Source: Merluccius polli (lineage: Eukaryota > Chordata > Actinopteri > Gadiformes > Merlucciidae). From it: DNA of 64,000 nucleotides. The notes below the pieces were generated by a model, which saw only the letters and a program-made list of their open reading frames with translations, did not search any database and was not told the DNA's origin. Shown piece after piece: positions 11,106 to 24,620 of the stretch; position 1 is the first letter of the stretch; each line of letters starts with the position of its first letter. The position numbers and the translations under genes were made by a program. The stretch lies in contig JAOPHQ010004838.1 in assembly GCA_030340625.1 (NCBI GenBank), positions 30,001 through 94,000 on the forward strand. Reading direction: 5' to 3'.

Positions 11106-11695
11106 CTAGCAGTAGTAGTAGTACTAGCAGTAGTACCAGTAGTAGTAGTAGTAGTAGTACTAGTAGTAGGCCTAGTAGTAGTACTAGTAGTAGTAGTTGT
11201 AGTAGTAGTAGCTGTAGTACTACTACTACTAGTAGTAGTACTACAACTACTACTACTAGTAGTACTACTACTAGTAGTACTACTACTAGTAGTAGTACTA
11301 CTAGTAGTACTAGTACTACTAGTAGTACTAGTACTACTAGTTGTACTACTAGTAGTAGTACTACTACTAGTAGTAGTACTACAACTACTGGTACTACTGC
11401 TAGTACTACTACTACTAGTAGTACTACTACTACTACTACTACTGGTACTACTGCTAGTACCAGTACTACCACTACTAGCCTACTACTGGTACTACTGCTA
11501 GTACTAGTACTACTAGTACTACTACTACTACTACCACTACTAGTACTACTATAGTATTACTGCTACTAGTACTAGTACCACTACTACTATTACCACTACC
11601 ACTACCACACTACTACTACTACTAGGCCAAATCATCATCATCACGTCAATTGAGATGTCAAATACCACTATTGTTGCACTGTCATTGCATTGAAT

Positions 11696-11780
<85 letters not shown>

Positions 11781-14700
11781 TGGCTGGGCGGAGCCGCCTA
11801 ACATCCCTGTAATGTAGTGTTTCGTATTAATAGTTAACGCTGACATGCACCGTGAAGTCATTAAGGTGGAACAAGCGAAGGGACAGATAAACTACCTGCC
11901 CCTTTTTTTATGTGAAGTGCACAATCCATGAAATGCATTGATCCAAGCTTGCACCCGGTAGCCTTATGTTTTTCCGTTATAACGAATGAGAATAATGACA
12001 TAAATCCTGCCACGTCTACCCTCATACTTTTTTCTCCGGGGAAGATACTCTTGGCAACATGTTTCTCCGTTGGCCATGACCGACGCATGGATGCCAAAAA
12101 CAAGCGCGAAACAATCATTTTTACGTTGTGTGTGTGTGTTATTATCCCCTGCAGCCTGACCGCGTCCCCCGGGGAGAAGACCTTCGAGGTGAAGATCGCG
12201 TCCCCCACCGAGCAGTTTGCCAGAATATGGATCCAAGTGCTGGACCGGCGGGACGGCTCGTTTCTGGTGCGCTACAGGATGTACGCCAGCTACACCGACC
12301 TGCACGTCTCCGTCCTGCTCAAGGACGAGCACGTCGCCAAGTCTCCATTCATTCTTCCCGGTAGGCCATCAATAATATTGTGTGCTTGGGAGGTGGAGGT
12401 TAAAATGTGTGTCGAACTCCCCTGGTTCACTCTTATGTAACCCATATGGGATCGGATGTGTTTCGTCATGAATGTGCTGTTGGGAGAGAAGTGAGTCCTT
12501 ATACAGCATGTGTTCGACGCAGTGGTTGAGGGTTTTATATACGCACAAAGACCTAAATGTTTTCAAAGCACAACTTTGCATGCGTACGCTCTTGTTAGAC
12601 TCACCGGGTGAATGTGTTTCCTCATATCTCCGTCATATCTCCCAAACCTCATAAACCTCATATCTCCTCATAAACCTCATATAAACCTCATATCCCCTCT
12701 ACATATGTGACACACACACACACACACACACACAATGGCGGGGTGTTGCCCAGCACAACTTTGATCTTAATCACAAGTAACCTGCAAAATGAGGGCCTTT
12801 GGAAATGCTGTTAAATATTCACGCCGCTACCCCCCTCATTGCATTGCACTGTCTCAGTCCATATTTGTCCTCCACCTCCAGGCCCTGTGTACCACGAGGG
12901 CTGTGACTGCCCCCAGCCGAGTGGCCCGGCGTGGGAGTCCAGCATGCGCTGCCCGGCCTCCTTCCCCCAGATAGAGCGCGACCTGGCCGTCTACCCCAGG
13001 GTGGACCCCGACCGCAACGCCAGGGAGATCCCGCAGCGCTTCGGCCAGAGGCAGAGCCTGTGCCACTACACCGTGAAAGACAACAAGGTAGCAGGACTCA
13101 GGGGCTTAAATACAACATGATATACCTCTTGTAATGCGACAGCCTCTGAAACAGTATACGCTATATATGGTGTTATAGTCTCAACCGCTACTGAAAGGAT
13201 CACAACAAAAGGTATGGAAAAACGTTTGGTTTCGAACCCTAACCCTTTATAAAAAGCTTTTAGTCAGATATTTGACCTTCAAATCAGAGGTTTCTCATTT
13301 AGCACATCGATTTCTTACCCAGACCTCCCCACAATCTTACAAAAGATGACATTTAACAGCATAGCTCATAGCTCGTCACACAATAGCGGAGCGGTGATGG
13401 CTGAATAGTTTAAGGCTGCAAGGGGCTATGTGATGGACAAGGCTGCTGCTGTAGACCATTGACTGGGCCAGGTGTTTGTCTGGAAGAAAGCCGCCATAAA
13501 CTGCTGCGGCGGCGGAAGACATTCCAGGTTGCTGTCAAGATGATACGCCTAGAGCAGTGCTCGCACGGCGCTAGTGTTACCCTAGATCCCTGGTAATTTG
13601 TCAGCAGTCAGTGATCTCTGGTCCCATGTGCATTGGACTACCTCTGTGCTGCTTGTGCAGACGTAAGGGTCTATTGTGATATATTTTTCTGTCGTCTCCT
13701 GTTACAAATTGTTCACTTACAGCACAAGTCAAATAGGAATCCCCATTGAGCTCATTGTAGACATGGAAGTATCACTTTTACGTTTTGCCTCACTTGGTTG
13801 AAATATATTTTATTCCAAACAAACACAGATTTGTGTAACTAGTGCTGTATAATATGTAATATGCAACATTTATATGGCAACAAAAACACTTCTGTCCTTC
13901 CATTTTCTTACACCTTACATACATGCACATTATTCCTGTTCCGTGGTCGTTGGGGCACCAAATTACTACAACAAACTAAAGCTATACAGGATTGGACCCA
14001 TACACACCATGATTTTAATAGTTTTTTCAGTTTTTACCATTTATCGTTCAACACACACACACACACACTGCAAAACCTTACACACCAACTATACACCCTT
14101 GGGCAGTTTATTAGTCGCCAATTATCCTGACCTGAATGTCTTTGAAGGTGGGCAGAAACCAGAGAAGCGTGTGCAGACATGGTTAAACACGCGCTACAGA
14201 GACACTACTACCTCTCTGTGTCACTGCACTGTCCAGCTTGAATATTACACGTGACAATCAGATCCCAGTATGCAATCATTGTTCTTTTAATATCAATATA
14301 TTTATTCCATCTTATCTTGCCTCTTATCTTACAGGCCACGTTATACGACACTCCCTAACCCTAAGCCCTCAAAACTCTCCTAATTGTCAGGAAAAAACCT
14401 TGAGAAGTAGCACAGAAAGAGGGGAGCCCTCTTTGCGGGGATGGTTGGTTTGATGGTTGATTGTTTAGTCATACTAGTTTAATGGGATTATATTGTGAAT
14501 GTTTGCCTCTTCAGGTCTACATCAAGACGCTAGGAGAGCATGTAGGTTTCCGGATCTTCATGGATGCACTCCTTCTGTCTCTGACGAGGAAGGTAACTAT
14601 GGTTGACCTATCAAAAATGCTTTTTATGTAGTGGTAGAAGTTCTGCCTTTAAACAACTTGCCGTGTCTATTCACGTGATGTTTGGTGAATAAAACCCCTG

Positions 14701-17638
14701 ACATCCGTGTTTGGTTTGCCCATGGGACTCGACTATGAAGCCAAAAAAATATATATATTTTTATTTTAATTCACACTTGCTATCTCGAAAACAAACATGT
14801 GTTCCTCTTCTCACTGATTTGTGTCTGTGCCTCGCATGTGTCCCTCCCTGCCTGCAGGTGCGTGTGCCTGATGTGGAGTTCTTTGTCAACCTGGGCGACT
14901 GGCCGCTGGAGAAGAGGCAGCCCTCTGAGAGGCTCCATCCCATCTTCTCCTGGTGTGGCTCCAACCAGACCTGGGACATCGTCATGCCCACCTACGACCT
15001 GACCGAGTCCGTCCTGGAGACCATGGGAAGGCAAGTCTCTTTGTCTCTGTCTCTGTCTCTCTCTGACTCTCTCTCTCGATGGATGGATGGATTTACACAT
15101 TATTTTCTGGATAACATGACACAACATTTTTAGGGAGCTCTATTGTTTACGCATTAGCGCATATGTTTGACGCTATGCAAGACTGTGCAAGTGTAGCGTT
15201 CCTTTTTGCGACGTATCGTTCCATGTGTCTTTAAACAACGCTAAGACCCCCCTTAATGACCACTAATGCTCCCTTCTGTCTGCGCTGGGCAGGGTGAGCC
15301 TGGACATGATGTCGGTGCAGTCCAACACCGGGCTGCCGTGGGACCAGAAGAACGCCACGGCCTTCTGGCGCGGCCGGGACAGCCGCAAGGAGCGCCTGGA
15401 GCTGGTGAAGCTGGCGCGGGCCCACCCCGACATGGTGGACGCCGCCTTCACCAACTTCTTCTTCTTCAAACACGACGAGGGTCTCTACGGGCCGCTGGTC
15501 AAACACGTGTCCTTCTTTGACTTCTTCAAGGTGAGTCGGTACGAGTTGCACAGACTGCCAAAGGCATTCTGGGTGCCGTTGGCATGTGACGTGTGCATGA
15601 GTGTAAAGTAGAGCATGCTAATATACATCTAATAAGTCACCCTGAGCATAACGATCGAAAAACCAGACAAAAGGTTTTGGGGTTCATTTTAATGTGAAAA
15701 TATATTTCGTAGAGCATTTGCTTTCTCCGCGCTTATTGCATCACTTTTAGATTGTCGTAATTGCTAGTTCAGGTTCAGGTTCAGGTTTAGAAGAGCCCAT
15801 CCAGCCTTGACTCCTCACCAGAGCCCTGTCTTTTCCCCATCTCCCCCAGTACAAGTATCAGATCAATGTGGACGGCACGGTGGCAGCCTACAGGCTTCCC
15901 TACCTGCTGGCGGGAGACAGCGTGGTGCTGAAGCAGGACTCCGGATACTATGAGCACTTCTACAACGAGATGAAGCCCTGGACGCACTACATCCCCGTGA
16001 GGGCCGACCTGGGAGACCTGCTGGAGAAGATCCAGTGGGCCAGAGACCATGACGAAGAGGTGATGATGATAATGATGATTGTTGTTGTTCGGTTGTTTTA
16101 TTTTGTTTGTACATTTATTTTACCAGGAGATAAAGATTGCATTGCACATTCACTATTCTGACATGTTGGTAGCCTTTATAAACCCCAGTGTTTCTGCTTT
16201 TCTTCTAGGTGAAGAAAATTGGAGTCGCAGGCCAACAGTTTGCCCGTAATCACCTCATGGGAGACAGTATATTCTGTTACTACTACAAACTCTTTGAGGT
16301 AAAGTGTATTTCTTTCCTCCTTTATCAAAGATGCAACAATTGATACATTGAAAAAAAACCTTTTAGGTATTTTAGACCAATGCATTTTAAACCATTCAGT
16401 TCCTCAAAGCCTGGCAACCTTGAACAGCAATATAAATAATGTATTTATGATATCACTAGTTTGAGAGGAAAATATGTTTGTGATGCTGTAAGCATAGTAA
16501 CTCAGTACCCCTTTTATTGACTCAGTAAATAAAATAAACCACAGAACGTGTAAAAAGTGGTATTCTGAATAGTCAAGCTAACCCCCCAGTTGGGAAGCTA
16601 TCTGGGGGCCAGAGATATTTTTCTCATTATCTTTGCCTTCGCTCCCCACAGTATATCTGTGCAGTAGCATAGCTACTGAGGGTTAAAGCCAATTCTGTCT
16701 CCATAGGAAAACGTTGGCTTAATCATTGCAGGCCACACACAATGATGCTATTAAAAAAATATTAAGCAGACTGCAGAAACACTCATGATCACATGCTGTG
16801 TTTGATTTACCAGCTCCATTTCATGTACTTCATGTATTTACTCTACACGATACACACTCTGTAGTGTGTTGAGCTTGGGAGTACAAATGTATGATCACGA
16901 TAATCAGACTTAAATTCAGTACGGCTGTTTATTTTTATTGTGCACTTTTTTTTTTTTCATTGGGATTTTCTGCTTTATTCCTCTTGCAAATTATTTCAAA
17001 CCTTTCCATCATATCACACACTGCATGTCAAGATGAGCTCGAACGTCTTTCATCTCCATATGAGAAAATGTGTGTTATGTCCAATTCTCCCTATGCAGAA
17101 GTATGCCGAACTCCAGGTCTCAGAGCCCAAGGTTCGCAGTGGGATGGCACTGGTAGAGCAACCTAACGATGACCTTTTCCCATGTTCTTGTCAGAGAAGA
17201 ACTGTAAGTATTAGCATTGGAAGTCCTTTTTTGCAGGGCTACACAAAGCACACTGCTGCCCTCCGGTGTCTGGTGGCAGTCAATGCTCCATGTCCTGCAT
17301 AGGCTACTGTACAGGGTAGTTAACTGAATTGATTATCTATGTTTTCCTCTAAGTGGTACTCTATCGGATTAATCTTGGGAATCCAATCATCATACAGATA
17401 TTTCCAGTTGGGTCTGATTTACATTTGTTGGTTTTGCATAGTGTTATATATGCATCGTAATTTAAATGGCATCGATAGCCAAGTAGTGATTTATCCCTTA
17501 AGGGACTGTAAAACATGTATTCATACCGCTGGTTTGAAGCTAATGTGGCTGCATTGAATGAACAATTTCCAAGAGTGTGCTCAAACCTAGTTTCTAAAAC
17601 CAATCCTGTTTGTTTTTCAGGTCAAGGATGAACTCTGA
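10844..17638 (+). CDS. poglut2: Protein O-glucosyltransferase 2 (KDELC1), ER lumen
   Basis: Ten coding exons: 10844-11016, 12155-12360, 12882-13087, 14515-14592, 14858-15030, 15293-15530, 15850-16059, 16209-16298, 17099-17203 and 17621-17638. All phases join to 498 aa (human about 502). The enzyme moves glucose from UDP-glucose to serines in EGF repeats of Notch and fibrillin-type proteins (family knowledge). An N-terminal signal peptide (MLLPCLLLGCAGL) is followed by a filamin-type Ig domain (about 25-128) and a CAP10/GT90 catalytic domain (about 195-480) with FWRGRDSRKERLELVKLARA and GVAGQQFARNHL. The protein ends VKDEL, an ER-retrieval signal. Asn sequons NLT, NQT and NAT are visible. The start has a strong Kozak context. 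Intron 5 (15031-15292) is GC-AG. The KDEL end and the tex30 neighbour favour POGLUT2 over POGLUT3. AATAAA lies at 17793-17798. Confidence 0.95.
11029..11625. repeat. Complex ACT/AGT trinucleotide array in poglut2 intron 1
   Basis: About 590 bases built from ACT and AGT triplets that alternate in blocks, often meeting at ACTAGT palindromes, with rarer GGT, CCA and TGT variants. It starts 12 bases after the exon 1 donor. Because AGT is the reverse complement of ACT, the blocks are self-complementary and could fold. Long ORFs here on either strand are low-complexity artefacts. Confidence 0.9.
11697..11779. repeat. (GT)n microsatellite in poglut2 intron 1
   Basis: About 41 perfect GT units. Confidence 0.95.
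15031..15292 (+). other. GC-AG intron of poglut2
   Basis: The exon ends GGGAAG at 15030 and the intron starts GCAAGT. The acceptor is GGGCAG at 15287-15292. Only this GC donor keeps the frame (AG+G gives Arg in MGRVSLDMMS). Using the downstream GT would bring in a stop codon. AAG|GCAAGT is the known consensus of GC-AG introns. Confidence 0.85.
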
Positions 17639-17815
17639 TTGATCCATTGTCCAAGTGTTTTATTAGTATTAATTAGTATTGTGAAAGGATGTATTTGCCG
17701 AATTGTTGGATTGTCCTGCGCTGACATGAATGTTAGACAAATGTTGTTGTTGTTTTTATAATAAATATATTTTTTCTATGTTTGTTTAAAAAAATAAACT
17801 GCCTGTCATCTCATT
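17639..17815 (+). terminator. poglut2 3'UTR and polyadenylation signal
   Basis: A short 3'UTR after the TGA at 17636-17638, with AATAAA at 17793-17798 before a GT/T-containing stretch. It ends before the CA repeat at 17820. Confidence 0.65.
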
Positions 17816-17852
17816 TTTACACACACACACGTCATGCACATAATATAGTGAG

Positions 17853-18137
17853 GGCTGCGTTCCAAATTGCATCCTTTTCTATTTTTACTTTTAGTACGTA
17901 CTGCAGGTGCCCTTAAAAAGTACATACTGTTGCAATGCACTATGCATACAATTGGGACATGCTACAAGTGATTTCACTGATTAGCACACCTGCAACAAGA
18001 GACATCTGTGCTATCTTCTGTTGCGCAGAGGATTGTGGGTCAGAATAGCCAGAAAAGCATTTGACATGCATTTATTGGGACACATCTTGTTCTAGCATAC
18101 TAAATAGTATGGTAGTATGGATATTGGAACGCAACTG
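17853..18137. mobile_element. MITE-like element between poglut2 and tex30
   Basis: Inverted ends: GGGCTGCGTTCCAAATTGCA on the left and TATTGGAACGCAACT on the right. Interior pieces such as TAGTACGTACTGCAGG and TAGTATGGTAGTATGG are typical of short teleost DNA elements that begin GCTGCGTTCCAA. At about 285 bp it fills most of the gap between the genes and ends about 110 bases before the tex30 ATG, so it may contribute to the tex30 promoter (inference). Confidence 0.6.
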
Positions 18138-18139
18138 AT

Positions 18140-18247
18140 ATGTCAAGATAATTGTAAAGCTGCAGTTCCCCTCCTGTCCGCTAGATGCCAGGCGTGCTCT
18201 TATCGCTCTTTATTTAAACCCGCCCAATTCAAACGAAGAAGCCCGAG
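18140..18247 (+). promoter_or_regulatory. Candidate tex30 promoter/5'UTR
   Basis: A 108-base unique segment between the MITE and the tex30 ATG. It contains TATTTAAA (about 18210) and CCGCCCAATTC (about 18220), i.e. a TATA-like and a GC/CCAAT-like element. The start site is unknown. Confidence 0.35.
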
Positions 18248-20160
<1,913 letters not shown>

Positions 20161-20189
20161 CTGTCCCTGGCGAGTTTGTGTGTGTGTAT

Positions 20190-20266
20190 ACCTTTAAGGT
20201 GACGTGTGCATGTGCTTGATTGCGATTGGCTGGCTCACTTCCGCATGTGCGGTTCGAGCAGGCAGC
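20190..20266 (+). promoter_or_regulatory. Candidate nepro promoter/5'UTR
   Basis: A short gap between the tex30 polyA signal and the nepro ATG. It holds GTGACGTG (CRE-like, about 20199), GCGATTGGCTGG (inverted CCAAT, about 20222) and CACTTCCG (ETS-like, about 20236). This is compatible with a compact TATA-less housekeeping promoter. Confidence 0.4.
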
Positions 20267-20688
20267 ATGGCGGAGCAGATGTGGAATAAAGTAAACATCC
20301 CCTTCCCAAGTGCTGCTGCTTCTGTACGTGTACGGCGAGGAGTCATAATAGGTATGCGGCTTTTTAGGAGTTTTGAATTCATGAATGGATTTGGAAAATG
20401 TGTGTAAAAAAAAAACCAGTACGCATGGCTATGACCATGTGGGAATGACTTGCAGCACCGCATGTATCATGCATGCAGCACCGCATGCACCGTGCCGTTT
20501 GTGTTTTTGTGTCATTTTGTGTTTCATGTGTAGGTACAAAAATTAACTTGCTCATGAAGAATATCGACAAGGTCATGGCTCTGCTGGGGAGCAACATCCT
20601 CCAGACGGAGATACGGGTCCTCTACGAGCTGCTGTTTGTCTGCAAAAACAACCATGGGACCAACCTGACGTTCCGGGCTCTAAAGCAG

Positions 20689-20763
<75 letters not shown>

Positions 20764-20975
20764 CACTCACACTCTTTGTGTTTGCACATCACAAGACTTG
20801 ATTTCTCTCTCTCCCCCCCCCCCCCCTACAGGTGGAGCAGTGTATCAACAGACTGCAGGAGATGAAGCTGGATGTTGTCATCCTAGATCTTCTGCAAATG
20901 TGCCCCACCCAGCTGCAAAGGTAGTGGGCCAGTTTGATAGATGAATGCATTGATTATTATTGGATGGATGAGTGC

Positions 20976-21015
<40 letters not shown>

Positions 21016-23578
21016 GTTGCTTGTTTTTTATTATCACATGCTGCCTTCAGTTTTGTTATCTTGTACATTTTTTTTGTATATATTGTATATATTTTTTAGT
21101 ATTTTACATTGGTTGGCATTCTGCAGACAGCAAAGAATTTCATTGTACAGGGAAACATGTTTTCTACCGTGCATATGATAATAAACACTTTGAATCTTGA
21201 ATCTTGACAATAGTGGGAGCAATGTAGTTGCTCCATCTCCTGCTTAGCTGACGTGTCATTTGTAACAGTGATGGTAACATACTGGAAATGTATTATATTT
21301 GTGTTTTATTTGTAGAAGTCCAGGCTTGCATGCTGCAGAGTATGGGGTCCCCAGCCAGCCCATGCTGGAGTGGACCTCTCTCAAAGTCCTGGGAGCTGCC
21401 CGGCTGTTGACCTGCGTCATGGATTACTGCAGCAGGTCGTTCATGTATCCTTCTGGGCTGTATGCGTTTTGTATCTGTATTTGTATTCGTATCTGTCTTT
21501 CAAATGGTTACTTCCTTAACTTCTGTTACTGGTAGCCGTGCGAGGCAGCAGCTTAAACAGGACGAGTTTATTGTCCTCAGTGTGGTAATCACCAGCATGG
21601 TTAGTCGTCTATGGTGAGTGCATCAACAATGTATATATTTGTATCGTTACCTGTGTTAGTCAAAATAATAGGATAGTTGTATATTATTTAATGGTCATCT
21701 AACTCTGGCCCCACAACAGGGTGTACTTCAGGGCCCTTCTGTATGGCCTGGCTCCTCTGTATAGACTGATTCTGGGTCTGCTTGCGGCGGTGTCCCATGC
21801 AAAGCCCATGCCCTTCCTCACTGGCTACCCCCTGCCCAAGAGCCTGACGGAGTTCCTGGGGCTGTCCCCTCTGCAGCTCAAGGGCCTCGATGATACTGGG
21901 TCCTCAACGAGTTGCGCCGCCCAGAAACAACAGACGATCCCCGGCAACAAGCTTAGCGAGGACGTGGGCGTGGCACTGCAAAGAGGTGTTTGGATTACAT
22001 GTTCTGCTCTATTCAGAATAGTCCTAGTATTCCTCCTGTCCATCTTAAAACACTTAAGATTCAAGAGCTATTTAAGTGTAATGTGTCAGCTATTAGTGAG
22101 TGAAATGTGCTATGAGAAACCCTTTTCCAGTTGACTGCGTCCACCTCTGTATATAATTTCTGACAAATCAGGGCATCTTTTCCGTGATTGGTTTGGAGAA
22201 TTCATTTTGCCTGTCAGTCACAGGTGCGTGAAATGCAACACTCCTCAATAGTGGAGAAACGTAGCGAGGGAGGAAGCAAGAGACGGAGGGGAAGTTTTTG
22301 GTTGTTTAGTTTCAAAAACGTTCTCTCTCGCTCTCTCTCGTCTTTACAACTCAAATCTTACCTTCAGCACTTTATTAATAAATTGTTGGCATAGAAACCA
22401 AATGTGTGAATTGAATTGAACATTGTACGCAGGAATGTTTCCATATGAATCCTAATGAATTTTCCATGTTTACTTTTCAGTTCAAGACGTAGACGGTGAT
22501 CGAAAAATGACCATTATCTTCAAGAATGTTAAACAGGTATGTCAGCTTAACTGCTGTTATCCTCATGTGTTTTTGCTTTTAGAAATGACATAAGGAATTA
22601 TACTTTGTTATACCGCTGTTGGTTCCCATACAGGAGCCCATAGTATTCCCATGGAAAAGTCAGCAGGCAGACCAGGAAGAGGTTTTCCGTGCACAGGTCG
22701 GATCAGCTGCCACTTTCAAAAATATGGCAACCCACCTGAAGGATATGATCGAATGGTGTGGATCTCAGAAACGGAAACGGGAGAAACAATATTTCTCATT
22801 CCTGCATCTTAAGTGCAGAAGATTTGAGCGCCTTGAATTGGCAGGCCACAGGTGAGAAGGAGACAACTACAGTCCTTGCCTTAAAGGATTGTACCAGTCT
22901 ATCTTTGACTTTACCCACATCATTAATCACTGATTGGTCATTTTACATGGAAAAACACATTTTGGCAAATGGAGTGCAGTCAAACAAGCTGAACATGACA
23001 TTTGATGGTTCCCGGTATGTTAAATCACACATGGAGGTATACATCAATGAACACAAACGTTTAAAATGTCAATATCCAGTAATGACTAGAGTCAACATCA
23101 CACTGGTATGATCCTTTTGTCTTTCAACTATGTGTCAATATTTTGTGAAGGTTTAGTAATAATCTGTACATTGTTTTGGATGTTTTCCCTATTGTGAATA
23201 CCTATTTTTATTTATTTTTCAAGTTTGCGGGGGAAGTTGAGACGCCTCAAAGATGAAGCCTGCTGGATTCTGTCCCCCTCGGACCCGCTGCCTTTATCCT
23301 GCCACTCCCTCCGTGCCCTATGGAGAAGGACTCATCCCAAAACCTGCTTCCAGTCGCTCAGGTCTCGATTCCAGACCGCAGGAACTCGAGTCAAGGTTGG
23401 ATCCCAGCGAGAACCGCAGCTAGTGAGACGATGGAAGAGCCCTGGCAAACGATCAAACAATCAAACAACCCAATCAAAACAGCAAGGAAGTAGGACTTCA
23501 ACCTGCAACACACCCAAGGTGTCTGCCTCCAGTGGACATGATGAAATAGATGACATATTTTCATCATTGGATTTTTGA
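20267..23578 (+). CDS. nepro: Nucleolus and neural progenitor protein (NEPRO, C3orf17-like)
   Basis: Nine coding exons: 20267-20351, 20534-20688, 20832-20920, 21316-21444, 21536-21613, 21720-21985, 22481-22536, 22634-22851 and 23224-23578. All phases join to 476 aa (human longer, about 567). The N-terminal part (about 30-210) carries the family domain: INLLMKNIDKVMALLGSN, EIRVLYELLFVCKNN, RALKQVEQCINRLQEM, QPMLEWTSLKVLGAARLL and DEFIVLSVVITSMVSRLW. A basic KRKREK near 340 may be a nuclear/nucleolar signal. The C-terminal third is basic and low in order, and ends HDEIDDIFSSLDF. NEPRO is linked to nucleolar RNA processing (RNase MRP/P association) and early development. Intron 4 has U12-type signals. 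Naming rests on remembered family pattern, not an alignment. Confidence 0.85.
20689..20757. repeat. (CA)n microsatellite at the nepro intron 2 donor
   Basis: The donor reads CAG|GTACACACAC and runs straight into about 33 CA units. Confidence 0.9.
20811..20826. repeat. Poly-C tract in the nepro intron 2 acceptor
   Basis: About 15 C directly before TACAG, forming the pyrimidine tract of the exon starting at 20832. Confidence 0.8.
20980..21014. repeat. (ATT)n microsatellite in nepro intron 3
   Basis: About 11 ATT units. Confidence 0.9.
21035..21210 (+). mobile_element. Retroposon 3'-end remnant in nepro intron 3
   Basis: The sequence AAAGAATTTCATTGTACAG followed by GATAATAAACACTTTGAATC and a doubled TTGAATC tail matches the pattern of teleost non-LTR/SINE 3' ends with short terminal reiterations. 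It is only a fragment and the family is not assigned. Confidence 0.5.
21445..21535 (+). other. U12-type (minor spliceosome) intron of nepro
   Basis: The 91-bp intron begins GTATCCTTCT, matching the U12 donor consensus RTATCCTTT in the first eight bases. It contains TTCCTTAAC at 21512-21520, an exact U12 branch-point consensus, with the branch A about 17 bases before the acceptor GGTAG. There is no classical long pyrimidine tract. The resulting codon ATC (residue 153) joins CSRSF to IRARQQLKQDEF in frame. The alternative GT at 21436 would lose conserved residues. Confidence 0.92.
22087..22377. repeat. Dispersed repeat, copy 1 (nepro intron 6)
   Basis: It starts CAGCTATTAGTGAGTGAAAT, then shares ATCAGGGCATCT, CTGATTGG/GTGATTGG, TTGCCTGTCA, GGAGAAA and a CTCTCTC..ATCTTACC..CAGCAC end with the segment at 57461-57817 in the same orientation. 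No coding capacity. Probably a short nonautonomous transposable element. Confidence 0.75.
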
Positions 23579-23940
23579 ATGCATTTTGGTTTTTTTTGAT
23601 AGGTTAAAGGAGACCTAAACTATATATATCAAAACCAAATTGACTCATACACACTGCTTGCGACCAACTATTTTGTAATTGGTATAGATATTAGGCAAGC
23701 TTGCTATTACCTGCGACCAGGATCATTTAGGCTGCAATTAACTGTAGGAACATGGCAGAAGATAAATATGTAAAAAAAAAGAAAAAATAATGATTTCCAG
23801 CCAAACATGGTTTATCACAGCCTGGTTCTCAAGTCGGCTGTGAGCTTGCTCACTACTGGACTATTTAAAACGATTTGAAGTCCCTTATTGGTCCGCATGA
23901 ACAAATGCTGGTTATAAAATTAAAAAACAGGTTTGATGTT
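23579..23940 (+). other. nepro 3'UTR / downstream AT-rich DNA
   Basis: AT-rich and noncoding. No perfect AATAAA lies close to the stop. ATTAAA near 23918 is the best candidate polyA signal. Nothing else was recognised. Confidence 0.35.
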
Positions 23941-24258
23941 AAAGGGACAGTTCCGATTTTTTGAAGAGGGGTTGTAAGAAGTACTCGTCTAGAGTGAAGC
24001 AGACAGCTGTACCATCACAGACGCTAAGCAATGTACTGCTGTGAACGGGTTCAGCAGAAAAACATATTTTTGCAGACTGAAAAAAGGCCCACCTAAAAAA
24101 AACAATATCAGTGTACGCTATATAATACACTGACTCTAGATAAGTAGCTCCTACTGTAGGTAATACACTGACTCTAGATAAGTAGCTCCTACTGTAGGTA
24201 ATACACTGACTCTAGATAAGTATCTCATACAACCCCACTTAAAAAAAAAAATGATTTC
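23941..24258. mobile_element. Inverted-end (foldback/MITE-like) element
   Basis: The left end AGTTCCGATTTTTTGAAGAG..GGGGTTGTAAGAAGTACT is mirrored by the right end, whose reverse complement gives TTTTTTAAGTGGGGTTGTAT then GAGATACTTATCTAGAG. The interior has GCTAAGCAATGTACTGCTGT and CAATATCAGTGTACGCTATA, a pattern I associate with a common teleost nonautonomous element. It contains a 38-bp tandem repeat near its right end. Confidence 0.7.
24124..24230. repeat. 38-bp tandem repeat, about 2.8 copies
   Basis: Unit starting AATACACTGACTCTAGATAA at 24124, 24162 and 24200. The first two units are identical and the third diverges into the element terminus. Confidence 0.92.
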
Positions 24259-24620
24259 AGTATTTGAAAAACTTCAAATACTGGAGTGATCCTCTGAGTG
24301 GACAAAGAAAAATATGCGCCGAGTGTGTGAGAAGTCATGCTCATGAGGAGAATATCATGGAAAGTATTATTCAGACAGGCACACCAGGATTTGGATGAGG
24401 AATGTCTGCTTTTATTTCCGTGCAACTTGGGACTATGGTTTTAAAGAGTTGGAAGTATTTTAGGATACCTGTTTTATTGAACATTGGCGACTGTTGTGAT
24501 GATGGCAACTGTTGTGATGATGGTTTTAAAGTGCCTGAAAATACATTTTTTATCCTTGTTGAATGAATCTTCAAATGTGTTGAGGCTGTACGAAATTGTG
24601 GTCTCAAAAAAAAATGTGTA

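Noticed and set aside
10570..11472. 300-aa minus-strand ORF made of Leu and Val
   Set aside because: It is the reverse reading of the ACT/AGT triplet array plus GC-rich poglut2 exon 1. It has no domain and is low complexity.
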